Assembly (NCBI GenBank): GCA_017305665.1
Contig: JAFKKH010000011.1
Span: 62,001-126,000, forward strand
DNA length: 64,000 bases
Direction of reading: 5' to 3'
DNA from: Hyphomicrobiales bacterium
GTDB lineage: Bacteria; Pseudomonadota; Alphaproteobacteria; Rhizobiales; Xanthobacteraceae
The notes beneath the pieces are model-generated. The model searched no databases and had not been told where the DNA came from. It saw only the letters and a list, made by a program, of their open reading frames with translations. The position numbers were made by a program, and so were the translations under genes. Each line of letters starts with the position of its first letter. Within the stretch, counting starts at the first letter, position 1. Below are positions 8,155-17,017 of this stretch, in pieces.

Positions 8155-9438
8155 TCACACCATCTCGATCAGCATGGCACCGCCCTGCCCGCCGCCGATG
8201 CATTCGGTGGCGATGCCACGCCTTGTGCCGAGCCGCTTCATGGCGTTGACCAGATGCACCACGATGCGGTTGCCCGAGGTGCCGACGGGATGACCAAGGC
8301 TGATGGCGCCGCCATCGACGTTGAGCTTGGCGCGGTCGATCACACCCGCGGCGCTGTCGAGCCCCAGAATCTCGCGGCAGAAGGTCTCATCCTCCCACGC
8401 AGCGAGACAGCCGAGCACTTGCGTCGCGAACGCTTCGTTCAATTCCCAGGTTTCGATATCCTGCAAGGAGAGTTTTTGCCGCTTGAGAATTTCGGTCGAG
8501 GACAACACCGGGCCGAGCCCCATGATCGAGGGATCGAGCGCCGACCATTGACTGTCGACGATCTGCGCCTTCGGCTTGAGACCATATTTCGTCACCGCTT
8601 CTTCCGAAGCCAGAATGGTCCAGCACGCACCATCTGTGATCTGCGACGAGTTGCCGGCGGTGACCTGTCCCCACGGCCGCTCGAATACCGGCCGCAGCTT
8701 CGCCAGCGTCTCCATCGAGGACTCCGGCCGCACGCCGTCGTCGTGATCGTAGAATTTGCCGTCGCGCGCGAACGCGGTCTCGACCTCGCCCTTGAGCCAG
8801 CCCTGCGCCTGCGCGTTCGCCAGCCGCTTGTGGCTCTCCACCGCATAGGCGTCGGACTGTTCGCGGGTGATGCCGAACAAGTGGCCGACCACCTCGGCGG
8901 TCTGGCCCATGTTCAATTCGGTGATCGGATCGGTCAACCCGCGCTCAAGCCCGATGATCGGCTTGAAATACGCCGGCCGTGCTTTGGCAATCGCCGCGAT
9001 CTTGGCCAGAATGCCCTTGGCGCCGGCAAGGCCTGCGAACCAGCGCACGCCCTGCTGCGGCCACACCAGCAGCGCGTGGCTCAACGCTTCCGCGCCACCC
9101 GCAAGGATCAGGTTGGCGTTGCCGTCACGGATGTAGCGGTAGGCGGTGTCGATCGACTGCATGCCGCTGCCGCAGTTGATCTGCACCGTGAAGGCCACCA
9201 TCGCCTCGCCGAGGCCGAGCCGAAGCGCTGCGACGCGCGCCGGATTCATCTCGTCAGCGATGACGTTGACGCAGCCGAGAATAACCTGATCGAACGCATC
9301 GGGCGCGAACGGTTGCCGCGCCAGCAGCGGCCGCCCGCACTGCACGGCGAGGTCCACCGGCGTGAAGGGGCCGGGACCGCTGCGTGCTTTCAGAAATGGA
9401 GTACGGCTGCCGTCGACAATATAGACCGGACGCGCCAT
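8155..9438 (-). CDS. Acetyl-CoA C-acyltransferase (thiolase, FadA/FadI type)
   Basis: Thiolase of 427 aa for the last step of beta-oxidation (cleaving 3-ketoacyl-CoA with CoA to give acetyl-CoA). The acyl-accepting Cys lies in QINCGSGMQSIDTAYR (about residue 92). The C-terminal catalytic His and Cys are in NVDGGAISLGHPVGTSGNRI and CIGGGQGGAMLIE. Length slightly above the 390-aa average matches FadI-like enzymes. Its ATG overlaps the stop of the acyl-CoA dehydrogenase gene by one base (TGATG), so translation is coupled. Confidence 0.94.
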   Translation of the reverse strand: MARPVYIVDGSRTPFLKARSGPGPFTPVDLAVQCGRPLLARQPFAPDAFDQVILGCVNVIADEMNPARVAALRLGLGEAMVAFTVQINCGSGMQSIDTAYRYIRDGNANLILAGGAEALSHALLVWPQQGVRWFAGLAGAKGILAKIAAIAKARPAYFKPIIGLERGLTDPITELNMGQTAEVVGHLFGITREQSDAYAVESHKRLANAQAQGWLKGEVETAFARDGKFYDHDDGVRPESSMETLAKLRPVFERPWGQVTAGNSSQITDGACWTILASEEAVTKYGLKPKAQIVDSQWSALDPSIMGLGPVLSSTEILKRQKLSLQDIETWELNEAFATQVLGCLAAWEDETFCREILGLDSAAGVIDRAKLNVDGGAISLGHPVGTSGNRIVVHLVNAMKRLGTRRGIATECIGGGQGGAMLIEMV

Positions 9439-11705
9439 CAGCCCACCGCTCTCGTTTCACCAAGTTCCTGGAAGAATTGATGCACGTCGGCGGGCTTCTT
9501 GTAAATCGGCGACAGCGCCTCCGGCGCGAAGTCGTCGACCTCGATGACACGCGCCACCGCGTCGTGCGCCACCTTGAGCCGGTCGGCTTCGGCCTGCGTG
9601 ATGACGCCCTGCTTCACCGCGACGGCAGGATCGTGCAGATGCGCGGCGCGCATGCGCTTCGAGATGTCTTCCGCGGCGGTGACCAGCATGAACGCCTTTT
9701 CCAGGCGCGCCACACCCTTGTCATCGTCCACATGCGACAGGTTCGGCGTCAGGCGGTCGCGCGCCACCGACGGCTCCAGCACCAGTTGGGCGCAGGCGTG
9801 GACGGTTGCGTCGGACGGACCGGTGACCCGCGCACCAAACGGCTGGATCAGGAATTTCAGCACGACTGCGACGAAGCGGTTCGGCAGGTTGGCCAGAATG
9901 TCGGCAAAGCGCTGCTCGATGATGCGGAAGCCGGTCGCCATGCACCACTCGACCGCGGGCAGATCGGCCTGCTGCCGCCCCTCGTCCTGCCAGCGCTTCA
10001 GCACGGCGGATAGCAGATACAGTTCGGAGAGAATGTCGCCGAACCGCGCCGACAGCATCTCCTTCCGCTTCAGCGCGCCGCCGAGCGTCAGCAGCGCCAT
10101 GTCGGCGCACAAGGCAAACGCCGACGAATAACGCGAGAGCTGGCGATAGAATTGGGTCGCTGCGCCGGCATCCGGTGCCGGCGCGAACACGCCGCCGGTC
10201 CAGTTGCGGCCCCAGGCGCGGAACAGCGTGGCGATGCTGTGGCCGACATGGGCCCAGAACGATTTGTCGAAATCATCGAGGCCCTTGGCCTTGTCCTGTT
10301 CGCCGAGCGCGTTCATTTCCTGCAGCAGATAGGGATGCGCGCGGATCGCGCCCTGTCCGAAGATGATGAGGTTGCGCGTCAGGATGTTGGCGCCTTCCAC
10401 CGTGATGGCGACCGGCACCGCGCGATAGAGGTTGCCGAGATAGTTCTCTGGCCCGTCGATGACCGCCTTGCCGCCGTGGATGTCCATGGCGTCGTCGATC
10501 ACGGTGCGCAGCCGCTCGGTGGCGTGCAGCTTCATGATGCCGGAAATGACAGCCGGATGATTGCCCTGGTTGAGCGCGGCACAGGTCAGCCGCCGCGCGG
10601 CGTCGATCAGGTAGGCCGTGCCCGCGATGCGCGCGAGCGGCTCCTCGATACCCTCGAACTTGCCGATGGGAATACCGAACTGTTCGCGGATGCGCGCATA
10701 GGCACCGGTGGTGCGCGCCGCATAGGCTGCACCCGCCGCCGACAGCGACGGCAATGAGATGCCGCGGCCGGCGGCCAGCGCCGTCATCAGCATCTTCCAG
10801 CCCTGACCGATGCGTTCCTTGCCGCCGATGATGTAATCGAGCGGAATGAAAACGTCCTTGCCCCAGTTCGGACCGTTCTGGAACACCTGCATCGCCGGCA
10901 GATGGCGATGGCCGATGGAGACGCCCGGCAGGTGGGTCGGGATCAGCGCCACGGTGATGCCAAGATCCTCCTGCGATCCGACCAGATGATCGGGATCGTG
11001 CGCCTTGAAGGCGAGGCCGAGCAGCGTGGCGACCGGGCCGAGCGTGATGTAGCGCTTGTGCCAGTTGAGGCGGAGGCCGATCACCTCGCGGCCCTCGAAT
11101 TCACCTTTACAAATGATGCCGGTGTCGATCATCGACGCCGCATCGGAGCCGGCCTCGGGACTGGTCAGCCCGAAGCAGGGAATGTCGCGGCCGTCGGCGA
11201 GGCGCGGCAGCCATTGGTCCTGCTGCTCCTTGGTACCGAAGCGCATCAGGAGTTCACCGGGGCCGAGCGAATTCGGCACCATCACGGTGACGGCGGCAAC
11301 CAGCGAGCGCGACGAAATCTTGCGCACCACTTCCGAGTGCGCGTAGGGCGAGAAGCCGAGCCCGCCATACTCCTTCGGGATGATCATGCCGAAGAACTTC
11401 TTCGCCTTGATGAAATCCCACACCTCGGGCGGCAGGTCGCGCCACTCCCAATTGATCTTCCAGTCGTCGAGCATGGCGCAGAGCTCGTCGACGGGACCGT
11501 CGAGAAACGCCTGCTCCTCCGCCGTCAGCGTCGCCGGTGCGTTGGCAAGGAGTTTCGACCAGTCCGGATTGCCGGTGAACAGGTCGGCGTCCCACCAGAC
11601 ATCGCCGGCCTCCAGCGCTTCGCGCTCGGTGTCGGACATCGACGGCAGCACGCCACGCGCCCAGGAGAAGATCGGCCGGGTGATGGTGTCACGGCGAAAG
11701 CTCAT
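9438..11705 (-). CDS. Acyl-CoA dehydrogenase, long FadE type
   Basis: FAD enzyme of 755 aa that introduces the trans-2 double bond in acyl-CoA. About 150 residues longer than ordinary acyl-CoA dehydrogenases; the extra C-terminal domain is typical of the E. coli FadE class. Visible motifs are FGMIIPKEYGGLGFS, CFGLTSPEAGSDAASM (substrate/FAD loop) and AMDIHGGKAVIDGPENYLG. It is first in the fadE-A-B operon; an AGGAGGACGCC ribosome site precedes the ATG. The 294-bp gap to the divergent glycosyltransferase gene must hold the operon promoter. A FadR/PsrA-type operator was not identified. Confidence 0.93.
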   Translation of the reverse strand: MSFRRDTITRPIFSWARGVLPSMSDTEREALEAGDVWWDADLFTGNPDWSKLLANAPATLTAEEQAFLDGPVDELCAMLDDWKINWEWRDLPPEVWDFIKAKKFFGMIIPKEYGGLGFSPYAHSEVVRKISSRSLVAAVTVMVPNSLGPGELLMRFGTKEQQDQWLPRLADGRDIPCFGLTSPEAGSDAASMIDTGIICKGEFEGREVIGLRLNWHKRYITLGPVATLLGLAFKAHDPDHLVGSQEDLGITVALIPTHLPGVSIGHRHLPAMQVFQNGPNWGKDVFIPLDYIIGGKERIGQGWKMLMTALAAGRGISLPSLSAAGAAYAARTTGAYARIREQFGIPIGKFEGIEEPLARIAGTAYLIDAARRLTCAALNQGNHPAVISGIMKLHATERLRTVIDDAMDIHGGKAVIDGPENYLGNLYRAVPVAITVEGANILTRNLIIFGQGAIRAHPYLLQEMNALGEQDKAKGLDDFDKSFWAHVGHSIATLFRAWGRNWTGGVFAPAPDAGAATQFYRQLSRYSSAFALCADMALLTLGGALKRKEMLSARFGDILSELYLLSAVLKRWQDEGRQQADLPAVEWCMATGFRIIEQRFADILANLPNRFVAVVLKFLIQPFGARVTGPSDATVHACAQLVLEPSVARDRLTPNLSHVDDDKGVARLEKAFMLVTAAEDISKRMRAAHLHDPAVAVKQGVITQAEADRLKVAHDAVARVIEVDDFAPEALSPIYKKPADVHQFFQELGETRAVG

Positions 11706-11999
11706 GGCGTCCTCCTGTTCGGGTATCCGCGCGGCCGGCTGGCGATGCCCGGGACCAATATCCTGTCAAAACCCTTTACAAGGGAAACGTGAGTTGCACT
11801 TTACGCTTCGCCTTGAAAATTAAGCGAAATTGCTTACGGCAAGTTGGTGACAACCGAACCATAGCGCAAGAGTTCCCGAAACGCGATTTGCAAAAGCGTG
11901 ACTTTTAAGGGCCGCGGCCCGTGCCGATTGGCCCGAAGCTTGCGCCCGCTTTCATGCGCTTGATAGTACGAGTGCGATCAGGCTTGTTTGAGGGGCACG

Positions 12000-13544
12000 A
12001 TGAATCAAGGCAGCGCCGGGGAGCCATCCACCATCGCGCGATACTGGAATCTGTCCTTCAGGCCCGGCGAATGGCTGCTGTCCAGATTTTCTCGTTTGGA
12101 TCAGTCGCAATGGCCCATCCTGTGGGTGATCGGCCTCTTCGCCGTTCAGGCCTTCCCGGCCACGATCATTCGCGCCTCCAACCTGGAAGAAGGCACGATC
12201 CTGGCGATCGCGCGCGGCGCGGTCGAGGACGGCCACTGGCTCACGCCCTTCATTTATGGCGAGCGGTTCATCGAGAAGCCGGTTCTGCAGTCGTGGATGG
12301 CCGCGCTTTTTGGCGAGCTGGGCGGAGGGGTCACGCTCTGGTCGCTCCGCATCCCGCATCTCTGCATTTTCCTTGCGGGAGCACTGCTGGTCTACAGCCT
12401 GCTTCGATCCGTCACCGGCAAGAGCGCCGCGATTTTTGGCGCGCTCTGCTGGATCAGCATGCCCGTGGTCGCGCCCAAATTCATCAACGCCGAACCCGAC
12501 GTCGTTCTCGCGACCTTGCTGTTCGCGGCGTTTTACGTCTGGTGGCAAGGGACCAGTGACGACCGCATGACCTTCGGACGATGGGCCTGCGTGAGCATCC
12601 TGCTCGCGCTCGCCGGCCTGACGAAGGGGCCACAACCCATCGCCTATTTCACCCTCGGCGTCGGCGCCTACATCCTTCTGAAACAACGCGATCAGATCCT
12701 TGCATTCCTGATCGCGAACCTCTGTGCGGGGCTGGTCATCGGCGGCTGGTACGCCCTCGTGTATCAGCACAACGATCTCGCAACCTGGAAAAGCTACTCG
12801 CGCCTGTCGAATACGACCAGCGGCCTTGCAACGGTTCGAGGCCATCTGGATTTCATCAAAAGTCTGGCCATCGAATTCCTGCCGGGGTCCATTCTGATCG
12901 GGCCGGCGGTCATGATCGCAATCCGGACATGGCAGACTAAGACTTGGCGAACGAGAACATTGCAAACCAAGACCTGGCAAACCAAACGAAACGACCTGCT
13001 GCTTGCTGCGGTGCTCTATTCATTGGCCTGCACGTTGCTGCTGCTGTTCTGGCCGGGAAAAGTTGCTGCGCGCTATGCCATGCCCGGAACGGTGACGCTG
13101 GCCGTGGTCTGCGGACTCATGTTCGAGCAGTGGCGCGACAGCCATCGCAAGGTGATCGTGTCCGCACTGTTCGTCACGTATCTGATTTTTTTCGGGCTAC
13201 TGGTTCGCGGATGGGTGGTCATGCCGTTTTGGCCACAGCTTTTTGAGCAGAGCCGGATGGCAGGCGCTGAGATTTCGTCGGCGATCCAGAACCGTCCCGG
13301 CCCTCTCTATGTGATTCAGGGATCAAGCGAGCTCAACATGCTGAGCTACGTCAGGGGCCGGATTCAAACGGTGACGCTGGACGATCTGGCGCGACTGAAA
13401 ACCGATTCAGTCGCGATGCTGCTTCCCGACGAACGGCAGACTCTCGCTCGCCAGGCCCCTGCCCTGCAACTCGTTGACAGAGCGCATCTGCCAGGGAAGC
13501 AGCCCTACGTCATCGTCGAGATAGTGCCCACTGGATCGCGCTAG
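12000..13544 (+). CDS. GT39 / ArnT-like membrane glycosyltransferase
   Basis: Polytopic inner-membrane protein of 514 aa resembling the ArnT/PMT family, which transfers a sugar from a polyprenyl-phosphate donor to lipid A or protein on the periplasmic face. The first loop has the acidic and basic residues of the family (ASNLEEGTILAIARGAVEDG, then PFIYGERFIEKP), followed by many hydrophobic helices and a soluble C-terminal domain from about residue 425. Start is ATG 12000 after GAGGGGC; an in-frame TTG lies 12 bp upstream. An oddity is a four-copy 5-residue repeat (TWQTK-like) at residues 310-329 in a loop between helices. Substrate unknown. Confidence 0.8.
   Translation: MNQGSAGEPSTIARYWNLSFRPGEWLLSRFSRLDQSQWPILWVIGLFAVQAFPATIIRASNLEEGTILAIARGAVEDGHWLTPFIYGERFIEKPVLQSWMAALFGELGGGVTLWSLRIPHLCIFLAGALLVYSLLRSVTGKSAAIFGALCWISMPVVAPKFINAEPDVVLATLLFAAFYVWWQGTSDDRMTFGRWACVSILLALAGLTKGPQPIAYFTLGVGAYILLKQRDQILAFLIANLCAGLVIGGWYALVYQHNDLATWKSYSRLSNTTSGLATVRGHLDFIKSLAIEFLPGSILIGPAVMIAIRTWQTKTWRTRTLQTKTWQTKRNDLLLAAVLYSLACTLLLLFWPGKVAARYAMPGTVTLAVVCGLMFEQWRDSHRKVIVSALFVTYLIFFGLLVRGWVVMPFWPQLFEQSRMAGAEISSAIQNRPGPLYVIQGSSELNMLSYVRGRIQTVTLDDLARLKTDSVAMLLPDERQTLARQAPALQLVDRAHLPGKQPYVIVEIVPTGSR
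12927..12986 (+). repeat. Four tandem 15-bp repeats inside the glycosyltransferase gene
   Basis: Four in-frame 15-bp units encode TWQTK, TWRTR, TLQTK and TWQTK. The copies differ at several bases, so the array is not brand new. It falls in a hydrophilic loop between predicted membrane helices. Confidence 0.75.
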
Positions 13545-13673
13545 CCGTCCCCCAACGAGGGGTGCGCGCCCCTGACTTGGCAGCCGGCGACATCGATCGA
13601 ACAGAGCATGCGATGCCAGCGGCCGCGGCCAATGTCGCGCCGGGTTCATGCCCACGGCGTCCGCAATGGCCAA

Positions 13674-14594
13674 TTACTGCAGCGGCATTGGCGGCCGTGG
13701 GGCGTTGCTGTCGCCGGGCGGCGGCGGAAGTCGCGGCGGCGCAGGCGGCGGGATGTAGGCGTCGTGTTGCGCGGCGCCTTGCGGATAGGCCTGAACCGGT
13801 GGCGGTGCATAACGCGCAACGGCGCGCGAATCCACGACCGGCGTCGACACGTGGACCGGCGTTGACACGTGCCGCGGTCGCGGCCGTGATGCCGGCTTCG
13901 ATGTCTGCGCGACGACCTTGTGGCGCGTCCCGTGCTCGCTGACCTTCGCGATGTCTTGGCTCAGTTGCTGCTGGCCGGCCTGCAACTGCTGGACCGTTTG
14001 CTTCAGCGAATCGATTTCGCGCGTCATCGCTTCGATCGACTGCATGAGTTCAGGTGGCAGCGCCGCCTGGGTCGGGGGAGGCTCCGCCGCCGGCGCGGCA
14101 GGAGCGGGCGCAGGAGCGGATGGTGTTGCAGATGCGGACGGCGCTGGTGTCGCGGGTTCGGCGCTGGCCTCCTGTGCGGGGGCCGGGTCGGTCACCGGTT
14201 CAGCTGCAGCGGTTTGGGAGGCTCCGGTTTGGGAGGCCGCAGTTTGGGGAGCCGCTTCCTTCGGTGCAGCGTTGACGCTTCGTGCATATGCGAGAAGCTG
14301 AGGTACGAGGTGCGACAGCCTCTGCTTCGCTTCGTCGCCATAGGAATGCCAGGCCATCGTTGCGGCAACGCCAGCGCAGACCGCCAGCAGGACGACGACA
14401 GGGCCGGACCGCCCGCGCGGTGGCGGAATGCGGACGTTGCCCGCGTTGTCGTTCAACGGCACGGCGCGAAGCGACGGCTCCGGAGATGCCGCAGGCTTTT
14501 CCGTTTCGTTGAGTTCAGGCGCATCAGGCGCCCGGCGTGGTGCCAGACCGCGGAGCTGCGCGGCAATGGCGTCGTGCGGATCTGCGGGTTGCAT
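13674..14594 (-). CDS. Single-span membrane protein with Pro/Ala-rich and coiled-coil regions
   Basis: A 306-aa protein of unknown function. After a 75-residue cytoplasmic N-terminus there is one membrane segment (GPVVVLLAVCAGVAATMAW). Then come an extracytoplasmic Ala/Pro-rich low-complexity stretch with repeated QTA(A/G)SQT units, a short predicted coiled coil (SIEAMTREIDSLKQTVQQL) and a Pro-rich tail. The start used is MQPADPHDAIAA; upstream reading lacks support. This layout recurs in Bradyrhizobium-like genomes as an uncharacterised protein. The C-terminal coiled coil followed by Pro/His-rich sequence suggests an envelope-associated role, which is inference. Confidence 0.65.
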   Translation of the reverse strand: MQPADPHDAIAAQLRGLAPRRAPDAPELNETEKPAASPEPSLRAVPLNDNAGNVRIPPPRGRSGPVVVLLAVCAGVAATMAWHSYGDEAKQRLSHLVPQLLAYARSVNAAPKEAAPQTAASQTGASQTAAAEPVTDPAPAQEASAEPATPAPSASATPSAPAPAPAAPAAEPPPTQAALPPELMQSIEAMTREIDSLKQTVQQLQAGQQQLSQDIAKVSEHGTRHKVVAQTSKPASRPRPRHVSTPVHVSTPVVDSRAVARYAPPPVQAYPQGAAQHDAYIPPPAPPRLPPPPGDSNAPRPPMPLQ

Positions 14595-14761
14595 TGGCGC
14601 TCCGTGGACGTGCGATGCGGCAAAAATTCCTGCCAAACCGCATGCGAAAAGCATGGACGCGTCGTGCTTTGACCACGGCAAGTGACCGCAGCAAGGCAGC
14701 ACGGTGAAAAGTATGAGGTAATGGAACCGCCCCTTGACCGGCGCGTCACGCCAGGCAGGCT

Positions 14762-15289
14762 TTATCGCGCAAAGACATTGCCGTCAGCGATCGAGCAGGA
14801 AATATTCGATATTTCAGTTTTTCCCGTTCCTGTACATCTGACGCCCGACAGGCTGATCCATGTGAACGGCCTGCCCGGCTCTTCACCGACAATCACTTGC
14901 GCCGTGCAGCCATGAAACGAGGGATCGAATGAGATGATCTCCCGCCGCGCGCCACTGACCGAAGAAGCAAAGGTCCCCACCAGCTTACTTCCGGAAAAAT
15001 GAAATGCAGCTTGCGAGGGAGGCGCCCGACGCTTCCGTGAATAAACCGCGGAATGCGCCGCACCCTCTACGAACAATCTTCCCTTCGTGCTGATATAGAT
15101 GCGTTGTGTTGTCGTTCTTGACCGGTTGTTGTGTCTGCCGTTGCCACAAACGGCCGGCGTAAACCCGGTGAACGATACGGTAACGGTTTTGTCCAGCGCT
15201 TGCGGAGGCGCAGCGTTCGCCGCGACGCAGAATAACAAGAAACAAGAACCCGGCATCAAAATGAACTGAACCATACGATCAATCCGCAT
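14762..15289 (-). CDS. Small secreted protein, copy A of tandem pair
   Basis: A 175-aa exported protein of unknown function. It has an N-terminal signal peptide (MVQFILMPGSCFLLFCVAANA, cleavage after ANA at about residue 27). The mature part has four cysteines (AVCGN, HGCTA, VRCTG, SCSIA) that could form disulfides, and a beta-rich pattern. It is about 75% identical by eye to the neighbouring copy B, including the first 12 residues and the last 20. The two genes arose by a local tandem duplication that also copied the end of the TetR gene (see 15290-15338). Confidence 0.75.
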   Translation of the reverse strand: MRIDRMVQFILMPGSCFLLFCVAANAAPPQALDKTVTVSFTGFTPAVCGNGRHNNRSRTTTQRIYISTKGRLFVEGAAHSAVYSRKRRAPPSQAAFHFSGSKLVGTFASSVSGARREIISFDPSFHGCTAQVIVGEEPGRPFTWISLSGVRCTGTGKTEISNISCSIADGNVFAR

Positions 15290-15338
15290 GGGGGCTTCCT
15301 CCGTTAAAATCCAGCAGCGGCTTCAGAATAAACGCGAC
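15290..15338 (-). pseudogene. Duplicated 3' tail of the TetR gene
   Basis: The bases just upstream of copy A (GGGGCTTCCTCCGTTAAAAT, then CCAGCAGCGGCTTCAGAATAA) repeat the last codons of the TetR gene at 15882-15931 almost exactly and then diverge abruptly. It marks the boundary of the duplicated unit, about 580 bp long (14762-15338 versus 15357-15931). It is a relic, not a gene. Confidence 0.8.
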
Positions 15339-15356
15339 GTCTTTCGTCCGAAAAGG

Positions 15357-15881
15357 TTACCGCGCAAAAACATTGCCGTCAGCAATCGAACAGGAAACGT
15401 TCGACACTTCGGGTTTTCCCGTACCCGTACACCTGACGCCCGCCAGACTGGTCCATGTGAACGGCTTACCGCTTTCTTCGCCATACGTGAGCTGCGCCGT
15501 GCAACTGTGAAAAGAGGGATCGAATGAAATGATCTCTCGCCGCGCACCGCTCGCCGAAGGGAAGATCGCCACCAACTTATTTCCTGAAAAATGAAATCTA
15601 CTTTGCGATGGAGCTGCAATATGGCTTCCAGACAATCTTCCTGCATGCGCCACACCCTTTACGAACGTTCTGCCCTTGGTGCTGATATAGATTTGTTGAG
15701 TGGTCGTACGTGCTTTTGTGTTGTATCTGCCGTTTGAGCACAGAGCCGGGACAAAGTTGGTGAACGATACGGTAACCGTCTTGTCCAGCGCTTGCGGAGG
15801 CGCAGCGTTCGCCGCGACGCAGAATAACAAGAAGCAAGAACTCGACATCAAAATGAACTGAACCATACGATCAATCCGCAT
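15357..15881 (-). CDS. Small secreted protein, copy B of tandem pair
   Basis: A 174-aa exported protein, paralogue of copy A. Same signal peptide (MVQFILMSSSCFLLFCVAANA) and the same four cysteines (ALCSN, HSCTA, VRCTG, SCSIA). The start overlaps the last 11 bp of the upstream TetR gene on the same strand. Differences between copies cluster in the middle (residues 60-110), so they have diverged rather than being held identical. Function unknown. Coupling to the TetR gene suggests co-transcription with it. Confidence 0.75.
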   Translation of the reverse strand: MRIDRMVQFILMSSSCFLLFCVAANAAPPQALDKTVTVSFTNFVPALCSNGRYNTKARTTTQQIYISTKGRTFVKGVAHAGRLSGSHIAAPSQSRFHFSGNKLVAIFPSASGARREIISFDPSFHSCTAQLTYGEESGKPFTWTSLAGVRCTGTGKPEVSNVSCSIADGNVFAR

Positions 15882-16479
15882 GGGGGCTTCCTCCGTTAAA
15901 ATCCAGCAGCGGCCTTAGAATAAACAGCAACCCGTCGGTCATGTCGCGCGCGGCGCGCTCGGGTTTGTCCGAGGTGGCGCAGACCAGCGCCGCTTCCATC
16001 ATGGCACCGGCGACGAGATGGCCGACCGCCTCCACCTCCCGCTCGCTGAGCCGGCCGCGCAGGCTCGCATCGAGCGGTCCGCGCATCAATGCCGCGAAGT
16101 ATTTGTGATCGATCTCGCGCCAGCGCTCCCAGCCGAGCACGGCGGGGCCATCGATGAGAAGAACGCGCCTGATCGCCGGCGACGTGATGGCGGTGAGATA
16201 TTTCAGCGTGCCGCGGCCGATGCTGTCGAGCACATCCCTGCCCTTGCGCGCCGTCGCCACGACCTCGGCGGCGATTTCGGCCTGCATGGCGTCGACAAGA
16301 CGGTCGAGGATTTCCTCCTTCGACTCGAAGTGATGATAGACCGCGCCCTTGCCGACGCCGGCCTCGAGCGCGATCGCGTCGACGCTGGTCTCGGCAAAGC
16401 CCTGCGCAAGGAACAGCTTGCGCGCGCCGCCGAGAATGGCGGCAATTGTGGCGGCCCGACGCTCGCTTTGGGCAATCAT
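15871..16479 (-). CDS. TetR-family transcriptional regulator
   Basis: A 202-aa TetR protein. The helix-turn-helix lies at residues 10-56 (FAETSVDAIALEAGVGKGAVYHHF is the family hallmark), followed by an all-helical ligand domain. It is divergent from the small membrane protein gene at 16568. The 88-bp gap carries two adjacent 21-bp operator-like repeats, so it very likely represses itself and that gene. The last 11 bp overlap secreted protein copy B. Ligand unknown. Confidence 0.88.
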   Translation of the reverse strand: MIAQSERRAATIAAILGGARKLFLAQGFAETSVDAIALEAGVGKGAVYHHFESKEEILDRLVDAMQAEIAAEVVATARKGRDVLDSIGRGTLKYLTAITSPAIRRVLLIDGPAVLGWERWREIDHKYFAALMRGPLDASLRGRLSEREVEAVGHLVAGAMMEAALVCATSDKPERAARDMTDGLLFILRPLLDFNGGSPHAD

Positions 16480-16491
16480 GATTTTTCCGGT

Positions 16492-16541
16492 TTGACAAAC
16501 AGACCGACAGTCTGTAATTACAGACTACCGGTCTGTAATTA
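16492..16541. promoter_or_regulatory. Divergent promoter with tandem TetR operators
   Basis: Two consecutive 21-bp units, 16500-16520 and 16521-16541, each hold an inverted repeat CAGAC...GTCTG followed by TAATTA. A TTGACA box (16492-16497) lies immediately before them, so a bound repressor would cover the promoter of the + strand gene. Typical of TetR autoregulated divergent pairs. Confidence 0.75.
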
Positions 16542-16567
16542 CCATGCCCCGACGAAGGAGAATAGAG

Positions 16568-16990
16568 ATGGCCTCGATCTCAGCCACACTTTGTTTCACC
16601 GGCGTCCTGCTGTTCCTGTTCGGGCTCCTCGCCGGCTTCGGCATTCCAGCCTTCGCCAGCCAGCGCCTCGGCCTCTCCGCGCATCTCACCGGCGTGCAAA
16701 GCGGAACAGCGCTGCTCGCCATGGGGCTATTGTGGCCGCATCTTCAGTTCTCGCACGGCTGGTCAGCCGCGACGGGCACCGGCCTTTGGATTTCGCTTTA
16801 TGTCCTGTTTGCCGGCATGACGCTCGGCGCGGTCTGGGCAACCGGGCGGACGCTGCCGATCGCCGGCGGCGGCATCGCGGCAAAACCCTGGCGCGAACGC
16901 ACCGTTCAGGTGCTGCTGGCCATAGGCGCACTCGGCACCGCCGTGGCCATCCTCGCGATTCTCGTGCAGTGGAGCTGGACCGGCGCGTGA
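16568..16990 (+). CDS. Four-helix membrane protein resembling hydroxylaminobenzene mutase
   Basis: A 140-aa protein with four hydrophobic helices. The segment GLSAHLTGVQSGTALLAMGL, then WPHLQFS, and the later AVWATGRTLPIAGGG look like the Hab mutase family, which rearranges hydroxylaminobenzene to 2-aminophenol, but family members of this size also include uncharacterised proteins. Start is ATG 16568 after AAGGAGAA; an upstream ATG at 16544 falls in the promoter/RBS zone. It is controlled, probably, by the divergent TetR protein through the tandem operators. The enzyme assignment is tentative; the membrane topology is clear. Confidence 0.55.
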   Translation: MASISATLCFTGVLLFLFGLLAGFGIPAFASQRLGLSAHLTGVQSGTALLAMGLLWPHLQFSHGWSAATGTGLWISLYVLFAGMTLGAVWATGRTLPIAGGGIAAKPWRERTVQVLLAIGALGTAVAILAILVQWSWTGA

Positions 16991-17017
16991 CCGGCGAAGC
17001 GAAGTCACGCAGTTGAC

